Shown here: in pieces, positions 54,021 to 61,881 of the stretch
Numbering within the stretch: position 1 is the first letter of the stretch
Layout of the letters: every line of letters starts with the position of its first letter
DNA from: CALJDF01 sp038121105
GTDB lineage: Bacteria; Pseudomonadota; Alphaproteobacteria; SHVP01
Assembly: GCA_038121105.1 (NCBI GenBank)
Contig: JAYONB010000004.1
Coordinates: forward strand, 124,001 to 188,000
Length of the DNA stretch: 64,000 nucleotides
Direction of reading: 5' to 3'
Position numbers and translations under genes: made by a program
Notes under the pieces: generated by a model
What the model saw: the letters and a program-made list of their open reading frames with translations, nothing else
What the model was told of the DNA's origin: nothing
Databases searched by the model: none

Positions 54021-55056
54021 CGGTCCATGGAATATGGCGCGGCGGCTTGCGGCGGTGTCTATCGCGGTCGTCGTCTTCGTTCTCGGGGTGTCCACTGGCT
54101 TTGCTGCCGACGTCACGATCGGATACCAGCGGGTCTATGACCCCTGGATGAACTCCATTGCGACCGGTCAGTTCGAACGGGCGACCGGGTATGACATCGA
54201 GTGGCGGGCGTTCGAGAGTAGCCTTGAAACGATGGGCGCCCTTGCCAGAGGCGAAATTCAGATCGCCCATGCGGGCGGCACCGGGTTGGCCGGCGCCGCC
54301 AGCGTGGGTGTCGATTTTCAAATTTTTTGGATCCTACACGACATCAATGCTGCCGAAGCTCTTGTGGTGCGCAAGGGGTCGAGAATCGAAGGGCCGCAAG
54401 ATCTGCGCAGCAAACGCATTGGCGTACCGGTTGGATCGACCGCGCACTACCATCTCCTTTTTGCGCTCGAACAGTTCAATATCAGCCGTCAGCATGTTGT
54501 CTTGGTCCGGCGTGATCCGCAGGACCTGCTGATCGATTGGCAGGCGGGTAAGATCGATGCCGCGTTTGTTTGGAATCCGGTCTTGGCGGAAATCCAGAAG
54601 ACGGGCGATACCATTTTGACCTCGGCCCATTTGCGGGGGTGGGGTCGGCCGACATTTGCCGCGCTCGCGGTGAAACCGAGCTGGGCCGAGAAAAATCCGG
54701 GCTTCATGACCGATTTTATCGGCGTGATCGCGGCAGCCGACAACGCTTATCGTCGCAATCCCGGGGCCTGGACCCGCGACACGCCGCAGATCAGGAACAT
54801 CGCTGAGATCGTGCGCGGTTCGCAAGCCGCTGCCGTTCGGGCGCTTCGTCTATACGCCTATCCCTCGATGCGCGAACAAGCCTCAAGGTCGTGGTTGGGT
54901 GGCGGGAGCGTCAGCGGTGTCGCCCGGGCGTTGTCGGATAACGCGACGTTCCTGCGCGACCACGGACAGCTAAAGGTCGTCCGAACGGACTACGCCGATT
55001 TCGTGACCGACGAATGGATACGGAAGACGCTGGCCAGTCGGCTGCAACGAAACTAG
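54001..55056 (+). CDS. TauA-like ABC substrate-binding protein (orphan, copy 2)
   Basis: A 351-residue paralogue of the preceding gene, aligning along its full length (GSTAHYHLLFALEQFNI, DAAFVWNP, YPSMREQASRSWLG). The GTG at 54001 overlaps copy 1. The ATG at 54034 would leave a compact signal peptide ending GFAA and may be preferred. The last 146 bases are overlapped by the convergent DUF1194 gene. Confidence 0.82.
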   Translation: MLKHLTSGPWNMARRLAAVSIAVVVFVLGVSTGFAADVTIGYQRVYDPWMNSIATGQFERATGYDIEWRAFESSLETMGALARGEIQIAHAGGTGLAGAASVGVDFQIFWILHDINAAEALVVRKGSRIEGPQDLRSKRIGVPVGSTAHYHLLFALEQFNISRQHVVLVRRDPQDLLIDWQAGKIDAAFVWNPVLAEIQKTGDTILTSAHLRGWGRPTFAALAVKPSWAEKNPGFMTDFIGVIAAADNAYRRNPGAWTRDTPQIRNIAEIVRGSQAAAVRALRLYAYPSMREQASRSWLGGGSVSGVARALSDNATFLRDHGQLKVVRTDYADFVTDEWIRKTLASRLQRN

Positions 55057-55828
55057 GTGCTCCGGGGGCGCTTGGGTTCGCCGCCGGCAAGGTGCGGGCC
55101 GGGCCGGTGGGCGTTGCCGAGGCGATTTCGAGGATCAACTTGCGTTGAACGGCCTCGGCGAAGCTGAGTTCTTCGCCGGCGACCACGACGAATGCGCCGG
55201 CACCGCCAATCACGACCTGGGCGAAGTAGTTTTCGAGCGTGCCATAGCCGCGATTTGCGCCGCTGGGCCGGCCGCCGCCTCGCGCGATCGCAAGGCCATT
55301 GATCGTGATACCGCTTTGCACGACGGTGTCGCGCGCTAGATCGATCGCGATGCCGCCGATATTACCGGCGTCGGCGGAGACATCGATGATCTGCCGGATC
55401 GAGGCGATGTCGTTGCTGTGGATGAGGTCGGCCGCATACACCAGCGCATTCGAGATGGAGTTGTATCCGAATGCGGCACGCGGGGCGTCAACAAGCGCTT
55501 GGGCAAAGCGGGCCGCGGACGCACGATCCGAGATGATGGTCCAATCGACGATGGTGTGCTGGGAGTCAGGCGCGCCCCACTCGACGTAGGCCACCGCAAT
55601 TCGACCGCGCGGCCCGAACTGGATCGCCTCCAGCACCCGAGGATGCATCATGGCTTGGCCGTAGCCATCGCGTTGCAAGCGGAGTTCATCGTCGTCGATC
55701 GACCCGGAACCGTCCGCCGCCAGAACCAGTTCGAGGTCCACAGCACGGTCTTGCGCCTGCGCGAATGCGATCATCGGGGATGACAGCAAGACGATGACGG
55801 CGATCCGAAAAAAGCTTGAGAAGGGCAT
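54911..55828 (-). CDS. DUF1194 (von Willebrand factor A-like) secreted protein
   Basis: A 305-residue protein from the ATG at 55828, with a signal peptide ending FAQAQ. It has a VWA-like domain: LVLAADGSGSIDDDE is the MIDAS metal motif, then IIDVSADAGN. The family normally ends near the RKLILEIA helix. Here the frame continues about 75 residues with no stop, rich in Arg, Pro and Ser, running antisense through the end of TauA copy 2. That tail is probably not ancestral. ATGs at 55855 and 55882 are alternatives. Confidence 0.75.
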   Translation of the reverse strand: MPFSSFFRIAVIVLLSSPMIAFAQAQDRAVDLELVLAADGSGSIDDDELRLQRDGYGQAMMHPRVLEAIQFGPRGRIAVAYVEWGAPDSQHTIVDWTIISDRASAARFAQALVDAPRAAFGYNSISNALVYAADLIHSNDIASIRQIIDVSADAGNIGGIAIDLARDTVVQSGITINGLAIARGGGRPSGANRGYGTLENYFAQVVIGGAGAFVVVAGEELSFAEAVQRKLILEIASATPTGPARTLPAANPSAPGAPSFVAADWPASSVSIRRSRNRRSPFGRPLAVRGRAGTSRYPTTPGRHR

Positions 55829-55974
55829 GAGCCTTGCCGAATTTGTGAGCCCCATTATTGCCCTGCCAAGGAAAGCGGCCAACAGGGTTGGGACACAATC
55901 CCGTTAGGCGGCGATTGGTTTTGGGGCCGGCGGCCGTCGGGCTATAGTCGGCGGCCCGCGACACGACGAGTGCC

Positions 55975-56214
55975 ATGACCGACGAAAACCCGCAGCAACC
56001 CAAGTCCTTCAACCAGCAACTCCTGGCCGGCGGCCGCGCGCACCCGGTGGTCGGTTGGGTGGTCCTGGGGATTGGGGTCGGCGCCGCCTTTGGCGCCGGA
56101 GAGGGCAACGATATGGGGCTGTCGGTCGGCCTGGGCGTCTTGATCGGCGTGATCGTCGGAATCTTCTTCACGCGGTGGTCGGCGAAACGTCGGTACGGCC
56201 AGGGTGGTCGCTAG
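55975..56214 (+). CDS. Small two-helix membrane protein
   Basis: A 79-residue protein with a short polar N-terminus (MTDENPQQPKSFNQQLLAGG), two glycine-rich hydrophobic segments (about residues 26-41 and 48-66), and a basic end (RWSAKRRYGQGGR). It has the appearance of a small inner-membrane protein. No known family recognised. It is followed within 10 bases by a strong terminator. Confidence 0.6.
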   Translation: MTDENPQQPKSFNQQLLAGGRAHPVVGWVVLGIGVGAAFGAGEGNDMGLSVGLGVLIGVIVGIFFTRWSAKRRYGQGGR

Positions 56215-56222
56215 AAACGAAA

Positions 56223-56252
56223 AGGCCCGCGAGGTCGAAACCCCGCGGGCCT
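56223..56252. terminator. Hairpin terminator between convergent genes
   Basis: AGGCCCGCG (56223-56231) pairs with CGCGGGCCT (56244-56252), with A-rich bases before and TAATCCTG after. It can serve the small membrane protein gene and the convergent binding-protein gene. Confidence 0.8.
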
Positions 56253-56274
56253 AATCCTGTCGCAACGTGGCGAG

Positions 56275-57816
56275 TTAGCCGCGTTTGCCTTCCAACCGGA
56301 CATCGCTCCAGTTGATCAGCCGGTTCACCGGCTTGTAGTCCTTGACGTAGCTTTTGACGGCGTCGAGGTCGACGGAGTCAAACAAGAAGAGCGACGCAGC
56401 TTCGTCGTGGTAGGTCTGCGCGATCTTCTTCAACAGGGCACGACGTTTGACCGGGTCGAATTCCTGGTTTGCTGCGTCGATGGTGTCTTGCAGTTCCGGG
56501 AAGCACGTCCACTTCATGAACGACTTGCACGAATGCAGACCATTGATGGAACGCATGATGTCCATCGTGGGCTCGGAGCCGTAGTTGAAGCTGAACACAG
56601 TGGCATCGCCGAACTTCGAGGTATCGCGCACGCGCCCGATCAGATCCGGCAGGGTAATCGCGCGAACCGTGAAGATGACGCCGATCTTTTTCAGATCGTC
56701 ACTGACGAACTGCACGATGTCTTTCCAATCGCCCTGGGCCGTCACCGACTCGCCGATGATTTCCAGGCCATTGCCGTAGCCGGCTTCGGCCAACAATTGC
56801 CGCGCCTTATCGGGATCGTACGGGTAGGGCTTGATGTCTTCGAAGTAGCCGTTGATCGACGGGGTGCCGGGCTGACCTGTGGGTTTGGTCGTACCCTGCA
56901 TGATGACATCGACGAAGGTTGCCATATCCACGCCGTAGTTAAGCGCTTGGCGCACCCGACGGTCGGCAACCGGAACGCCTTCTTGGTTAGAGAAGAAGTG
57001 CAGAATGCTGGTCGCGGTGCCGGGGTTCACCTGGAGTTTGCCGCCCGCACTTTCGATCTTGGCTTTGTTGTCGGCAACCAGCTGGAAGGCGAGATCGATC
57101 TGGTTCGACTCGAAGGCCTGAACGCGCGCCGGCAGTTCGGGCAGGAAGCGGAACTCGATCCGATCCATTTTGCCGACCTGCCAACCGGTAGTGTTCTTTT
57201 CAACGATCACACCGTCATTGGTCCACTCGACGGTCTTGTAGGGACCGGTTCCGTTCGGATCCTTGCCGATACCTTCAAAGGTGACGTCTTGCATATGCTG
57301 CCAGTCGAGAACCTTGATGACGCCAAGGGTCGAAGGCAGAAGCGGGTCCGGCTTTTTGGTCGAAATCTCGACCGTGTGGTCGTCGATCACACGTGCACCG
57401 GCCACGTTACGCGTGTTGCGCGTGATATTGGCGGCTTTGGCGAGACCTTCTTCCGAGACCAGCCAATTGATGATTTCGGCCACGTCTTCCGCGGTGAAGT
57501 CGTTACCGTTGTGGAATTTGACGCCTTGGCGGAGCTTGAAGGTCCACTTGGTCTTGTCGGCCTCGTTGACTTCCCATGAGGTCAGCATCTCGGGAATGGG
57601 GCCGTTTTTATCGCTGGTGGTGTAGAGGTTGTACGCGGTCCGGAAGACGAAACCGCCGGAATGCGAAGTGTCGAGGAATGGATTGCCGAGACCGGCAGGC
57701 AAGCTGCTGTGGCCGACAATCAGCGTTTGAGACATGTCGGCGGCACCGGCTTGCGAGATGCCGAAAAAGGCACCCGCTGCGGCCGCACCGACCAGTAGTT
57801 TCCTGAATGAGCTCAT
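56275..57816 (-). CDS. Peptide/opine-type ABC substrate-binding protein (SBP_bac_5, orphan)
   Basis: A 513-residue periplasmic binding protein of the DppA/OppA group. The signal peptide ends SQAGAA-DM, followed by TLIVGHSSLPAGLGNPF. The family core includes WTFKLRQGVKFHNGNDFTAEDV and DPDKARQLLAEAGY. ATG chosen at MSSFRKLL with GGGAGG 10 bases upstream. No permease or ATPase genes adjoin it, unlike a normal dpp operon. Confidence 0.9.
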   Translation of the reverse strand: MSSFRKLLVGAAAAGAFFGISQAGAADMSQTLIVGHSSLPAGLGNPFLDTSHSGGFVFRTAYNLYTTSDKNGPIPEMLTSWEVNEADKTKWTFKLRQGVKFHNGNDFTAEDVAEIINWLVSEEGLAKAANITRNTRNVAGARVIDDHTVEISTKKPDPLLPSTLGVIKVLDWQHMQDVTFEGIGKDPNGTGPYKTVEWTNDGVIVEKNTTGWQVGKMDRIEFRFLPELPARVQAFESNQIDLAFQLVADNKAKIESAGGKLQVNPGTATSILHFFSNQEGVPVADRRVRQALNYGVDMATFVDVIMQGTTKPTGQPGTPSINGYFEDIKPYPYDPDKARQLLAEAGYGNGLEIIGESVTAQGDWKDIVQFVSDDLKKIGVIFTVRAITLPDLIGRVRDTSKFGDATVFSFNYGSEPTMDIMRSINGLHSCKSFMKWTCFPELQDTIDAANQEFDPVKRRALLKKIAQTYHDEAASLFLFDSVDLDAVKSYVKDYKPVNRLINWSDVRLEGKRG

Positions 57817-57991
57817 TTTTGAGCGTCCTCCCTGAGAGTAATGGAACCCGCCCGACACTATACACCACCAATGGCGTGCTGCGAGCTAGGTATCGAATTG
57901 GAATTGCGTCCTTTTTCCGGGTGAAGGCGCGGCGAAAGCGTACGCTGCGGCGTTGACTTGGCGGCGTTAAGCCCCTACGAAACGGCCCTAT

Positions 57992-58067
57992 GGGCCCGTA
58001 GCTCAGTTGGTAGAGCAACTGACTTTTAATCAGTGGGTCGCAGGTTCGATTCCTGCCGGGCTCACCA
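57992..58067 (+). tRNA. tRNA-Lys (anticodon TTT)
   Basis: A 76-base cloverleaf. Acceptor GGGCCCG pairs with CGGGCTC (one G-U). The anticodon stem ACTGA/TCAGT encloses CTTTTAA, giving anticodon TTT. T arm CAGG-TTCGATT-CCTG, CCA end encoded. A hairpin terminator follows. Confidence 0.97.
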
Positions 58068-58075
58068 AAAATTAT

Positions 58076-58110
58076 ACCCGTTAAGTCAGTGGCTTAACGG
58101 GTTTTCTTTT
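58076..58110 (+). terminator. Terminator after tRNA-Lys
   Basis: ACCCGTTAAG (58076-58085), loop TCAGTGG, CTTAACGGGT (58093-58102), then TTTCTTTT. A perfect 10-base stem with T run, a few bases after the tRNA CCA. Confidence 0.92.
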
Positions 58111-58213
58111 GGGCATGCTTTAGGTAAGGAATGGCCGAGATTGTGCACCTGAGCGTGTGCCGCTTGTTCCAGCCTGTGTCGACAGCGACGCCAATCGGTT
58201 GTATTGGCCCGGC

Positions 58214-58639
58214 ATGAAGGCATTCCTGGTCGATACCGTCGCAACCATTGTTTTCTTTACCGTTGTGGCCGCGGTTGCGGAACTTGTGTTCGTCGGTCTC
58301 GAGCCGCAACAGGTTTTGATTGCGCGTGTCTTCATGGTGCCTGTCATGGTGGTAACCGGGCGTCCTTACGGTGTTTGGCGGGACTGGATTTTCAGGCGCT
58401 TCCGGCCACGTCGCCAGACCGGACGGTTCGTGACAGACACCTCGGCGTTTATCACGTTCCAGATTCCCGTGTACCTGGCATCACTTGCGATCGTGGGCGC
58501 GACGGTTACCGAAATGGCGGCGGCGGTGGGTACCGCCGTGGTCGGAATGGCACTGCTGAGCCGTCCGTTCGGGGTATTTCTCGATGCCGTACGCCGACGG
58601 GCCGGGGTGGCGGTCGCGACGACCTCAGGACCGTCTTAG
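58214..58639 (+). CDS. L-alanine exporter AlaE-like
   Basis: A 141-residue membrane protein with four hydrophobic helices. FLVDTVATIVFFTVV, ARVFMVPVMVVTGRPYGVWRDWI and the basic loop RRFRPRR match the AlaE family. ATG at 58214 chosen because AlaE proteins start at this point; the frame reads 57 bases further upstream. It exports excess alanine. A 28-codon frame ends on its start codon. Confidence 0.82.
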   Translation: MKAFLVDTVATIVFFTVVAAVAELVFVGLEPQQVLIARVFMVPVMVVTGRPYGVWRDWIFRRFRPRRQTGRFVTDTSAFITFQIPVYLASLAIVGATVTEMAAAVGTAVVGMALLSRPFGVFLDAVRRRAGVAVATTSGPS

Positions 58640-58677
58640 AGCCCCCGGTCATCGAAAGACCCAGAAACGAGTTCGCC

Positions 58678-58911
58678 CTACCGCTTCTTCTTGCCGAAGA
58701 CGTTATCCCAGTTTGATCGGTATCGTTGGGTAACGGGTTTTTGCCCCTCGCCGCGGGAATAGCTTTTGGCGGGGTCTTTTGCGGCATCGGGTTTTTCTGT
58801 GGCGGACGGAGTCGGTGATTTGTCGGCGCCGGCCGCAGCGGGCTTTTCGGCGGTAGGCGCGGTAGATTTTTCGGGTTTGGCGGTCGTGGTCGGTTTGGTG
58901 CTGTCGGTCAT
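58678..58911 (-). CDS. Small disordered protein with conserved C-terminus
   Basis: A 77-residue protein. The first 50 residues are Thr-, Pro-, Ala- and Lys-rich and disordered. The end, GQKPVTQRYRSNWDNVFGKKKR, has the compact aromatic and basic pattern (N-W-D-x-x-F-G-K-K) seen in short alphaproteobacterial hypothetical proteins. It lies 9 bases after the lyase gene. No function known. Confidence 0.6.
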   Translation of the reverse strand: MTDSTKPTTTAKPEKSTAPTAEKPAAAGADKSPTPSATEKPDAAKDPAKSYSRGEGQKPVTQRYRSNWDNVFGKKKR

Positions 58912-58920
58912 CGTAAGGGA

Positions 58921-59814
58921 CTACTCTGCGGCCTCGTCGGTTGCCTCTTCGTCGGCCCACCGTTTATCGAAATCCCACACCTCCGGGAAGCCCATCAAGG
59001 TGTGCATATCTTCCCAAACCGGCGTCGGACTATCGATCAGCGTGCGATGGTCCTTGAGAAAGCGATAGGACGCGTCGATCGCGGCGGCGGCCACCTTGTG
59101 CGCGGCGCCAGGATAGATCGCCACCGAGAAGCCAAGGTCTTTGAGTTCGTCTGCCGGCATCTCCGGCGTGCGCCCGGCCTGGACGACGTTCATGAAGAGT
59201 TTGGCTTTAGGCGCGAGGGCTTTAGCGATCTCTCGAATTTCGTCGTGGCTTTCGGGGCTTTCGACAAAAATCAGATCGGCGCCGGCTTCGGCATAGGCCG
59301 CGCCGCGCCGAATGGCTTCGTCCAGTCCTAGGTGCGTGCGCGCATCGGTGCGGGCGACGATCAGGGTGTCGGCGCTCTCGCGCGCGTCGCAAGCGACCCG
59401 AACCTTGAGAACCATTTCTTCGACCGGAATGACCTCGCGGCCCAAGGTGTGGCCGCACTTCTTTGGCGAGACCTGGTCTTCGATTTGAATGCCGCAGGCA
59501 CCGGCGCTTTCGTAGCCGCGCACGGTCTGCGCCACGTTCAGCAAGCCGCCGTAGCCGGTATCGGCATCGGCGATGAGGGGCGTCTTGGTGCCCGATGCGA
59601 TTTGGCCGACCCTTCCGACCATATCGGTGTAGCTCGCAAGGCCCGCATCGGGGAGCCCAAGGTGGGAGGCGACGGTGCCGTATCCTGTCATGTACATGGC
59701 GGGAAAGCCGAGGCGGTCGGCGAGGCGTGCGGAAATACCGTCGTAGACCCCCGGCGCGATCACAAATTCTCCGCTCCGTACGGCGTGGGCAAGCCGTTGT
59801 CGTTTCTCCGTCAT
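58921..59814 (-). CDS. Isocitrate lyase/PEP mutase superfamily protein
   Basis: A 297-residue TIM-barrel lyase with the active-site motif KKCGH (Cys120), the metal aspartates in ADADTGYG and IQIEDQ. The presence of KKCGH favours a carbon-carbon lyase (methylisocitrate, dimethylmalate or oxaloacetate type) over phosphonate mutases. It sits 13 bases after leuD in a minus-strand operon, so a substrate related to 2-alkylmalates is possible. Confidence 0.85.
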   Translation of the reverse strand: MTEKRQRLAHAVRSGEFVIAPGVYDGISARLADRLGFPAMYMTGYGTVASHLGLPDAGLASYTDMVGRVGQIASGTKTPLIADADTGYGGLLNVAQTVRGYESAGACGIQIEDQVSPKKCGHTLGREVIPVEEMVLKVRVACDARESADTLIVARTDARTHLGLDEAIRRGAAYAEAGADLIFVESPESHDEIREIAKALAPKAKLFMNVVQAGRTPEMPADELKDLGFSVAIYPGAAHKVAAAAIDASYRFLKDHRTLIDSPTPVWEDMHTLMGFPEVWDFDKRWADEEATDEAAE

Positions 59815-59827
59815 TGGATTGTTCCTT

Positions 59828-60445
59828 TTAGGCGTTGGCGAACAGCCAGGCTCGCTTTTCCCGAAAACCCGCTTCGAATGCGTCGATCTTGTCTTCGTGT
59901 TCGAGGGTCATGCCGATGTCGTCGAGGCCCTTGAGCAAGGACTGTTTGCGGAAGGGTTCGATGTCGAAGCCGTGCGTGGTGCCGTCGGGCGCGGTCACGG
60001 TTTGCGCTTCGAGGTCCACTGTGATGGATGTGCCGGGGTTGTCGTGCAGTTGGGCGCGAATTGCCTTCACGGCGTCTTCGGGGAGGCGCACCGGCAACAA
60101 GCCGTTCTTCAGGGAGTTGTTGTAGAAGATGTCGCCGAAGCTCGACGCAATAATGCAACGGAACCCATAGTCGAGCAGCGCCCAAGGCGCGCCCTCGCGG
60201 CTGGACCCGCCGCCGAAGTTGCGGTCGCCGACGATGATGCGGGCCTCTTTGTAGGGTTCCTGGTTGAGTACGAAATCGGGTCGGGGTTTGCCGTCGTCAT
60301 CGAAGCGCTGGTCGATGAACAGTAAGTCGCCAAATCCTTCGTCGCGCGGGCGACGCAGGAACCTTGCGGGCAGCAATTGGTCGGTGTCGATATTGGGTCG
60401 GTCCATGGGGGCGGCGACGGCGGTCAGTGTGGTGAATTTTTCCAT
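59828..60445 (-). CDS. leuD: 3-isopropylmalate dehydratase small subunit
   Basis: A 205-residue swivel domain of the aconitase superfamily. It has NIDTDQLLPARFL, FGGGSSREGAPWALLDYGF and the C-terminal dimer region. Typical LeuD length. It pairs with LeuC encoded 3 bases upstream to isomerise isopropylmalate in leucine synthesis. Confidence 0.93.
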   Translation of the reverse strand: MEKFTTLTAVAAPMDRPNIDTDQLLPARFLRRPRDEGFGDLLFIDQRFDDDGKPRPDFVLNQEPYKEARIIVGDRNFGGGSSREGAPWALLDYGFRCIIASSFGDIFYNNSLKNGLLPVRLPEDAVKAIRAQLHDNPGTSITVDLEAQTVTAPDGTTHGFDIEPFRKQSLLKGLDDIGMTLEHEDKIDAFEAGFREKRAWLFANA

Positions 60446-60448
60446 GGT

Positions 60449-61855
60449 CTAGGCTTTCTCCGCGAAGTCGCGGACATCGGTGAAGCGCCCCGTCAAGGCC
60501 GCCGCGGCGGCCATTGCGGGGGACATGAGGTGAGTGCGGGCGCCTTTGCCCTGGCGACCGGGAAAGTTGCGGTTGGAGGTCGAGGCGCAGCGCTTGCCTG
60601 ACGCGACGAGATCGCCGTTCATACCGACGCACATCGAGCAACCCGATTCACGCCAGTCGAAGCCGGCCTTGCGGAAGATCTCATCGAGGCCTTCTTCCTC
60701 GGCTTGGTGTTTCACCAGACTTGAGCCTGGCGAGATCATCGCCGGAACTTTGGCTTTGCCCTGGCGCGCCACGACCGCGGCGGCACGGAGATCTTCGATC
60801 CGCGAGTTGGTGCAGGAACCGATGAACACTTGATCCACGGGCACGTCTTCGAGCTTGGTGCCCGGTGCGAGGCCGATGTAGTCGAGCGTGGCCTGCAGCG
60901 CTTCGCGTCGGACCGGGTCGGACTCATTGGCGGGGTCGGGGACGGTGCCGGTGATCGGAAGCGCATCTTCGGGGCTGGTACCCCAGGTCAGCATTGGCGC
61001 GAAAGTCGTGGCATCGAGCGACACCTCGCGGCCAAACGTTGCGTCGGCATCCGAAGGCAGCGAGCGCCAGTGATCGAGCGCCATTTCCCAATGCTTGCCT
61101 TGCGGTGCGTAGGGGCGGCCTTCGAGATAGGCGAAGGTGGTGTCGTCGGGGGCGACCAAGCCGGCACGAGCGCCGGCCTCGATCGACATGTTGCAAACCG
61201 TGAGGCGCTCTTCGATCGACAAACCGCGAATGGTATCGCCGGCGTATTCGACGACATGGCGCGCCGCACCGTTGGCGCCGACCTCGGCGATGACCGCCAG
61301 AATGATGTCTTTGGCGGTGACGCCGAAGGGGCGTTCGCCGTTGATCGAGACGCGCATGGCGTCAGGTTTGCGCTGCCAGGTCGTTTGCGTTGCCAGTACG
61401 TGATAGACGTCGGACGCGCCGATGCCGAAGGCGAGCGCGCCCAGGGCGCCATGTGTCGACGTATGCGAATCGCCGCATACCATTACGAGGCCGGGGAGGG
61501 TGATGCCCTGCTCGGGCCCAACCACGTGGACAATACCCTGGCGACGGTCGCCCAGATCGAACAACGTGACATTGTGGTTGGCCGCGTTCTTGGTCAGCGT
61601 CTCGACCGCGCGACGCTGCACCGGGTCGGTGATGTCTTCCACTCTATGGCTGGTCGTCGGGACGCCGTGGTCGGGCGTCGCGAAGGTGAGTTCCGGTCGG
61701 CGAAGCTTGAGGCCGCGTTTTTCAAGAAAACCGAAGGCATGGCCCGAACCGTCGTGCGCCAAGTGGCGACCGATATAGAGCAGGGTGTAGCCGTCCTCGG
61801 TGGTGTGGACCGCGTGGTCGTTCCAAATCTTTTCGAAGAGTGTCTTGCCGCTCAT
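60449..61855 (-). CDS. leuC: 3-isopropylmalate dehydratase large subunit
   Basis: A 468-residue aconitase-type catalytic subunit. The three [4Fe-4S] cysteines are Cys348 (GSCTNSR) and Cys406/Cys409 (GCSMCVGMN). MVCGDSHTSTHGA and the N-terminal KTLFEKIWNDHAV are canonical. It follows the amidohydrolase gene by 26 bases. Confidence 0.95.
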   Translation of the reverse strand: MSGKTLFEKIWNDHAVHTTEDGYTLLYIGRHLAHDGSGHAFGFLEKRGLKLRRPELTFATPDHGVPTTSHRVEDITDPVQRRAVETLTKNAANHNVTLFDLGDRRQGIVHVVGPEQGITLPGLVMVCGDSHTSTHGALGALAFGIGASDVYHVLATQTTWQRKPDAMRVSINGERPFGVTAKDIILAVIAEVGANGAARHVVEYAGDTIRGLSIEERLTVCNMSIEAGARAGLVAPDDTTFAYLEGRPYAPQGKHWEMALDHWRSLPSDADATFGREVSLDATTFAPMLTWGTSPEDALPITGTVPDPANESDPVRREALQATLDYIGLAPGTKLEDVPVDQVFIGSCTNSRIEDLRAAAVVARQGKAKVPAMISPGSSLVKHQAEEEGLDEIFRKAGFDWRESGCSMCVGMNGDLVASGKRCASTSNRNFPGRQGKGARTHLMSPAMAAAAALTGRFTDVRDFAEKA

Positions 61856-61881
61856 CGAGGGTCCTTCTGTTGGGGCTTTGG

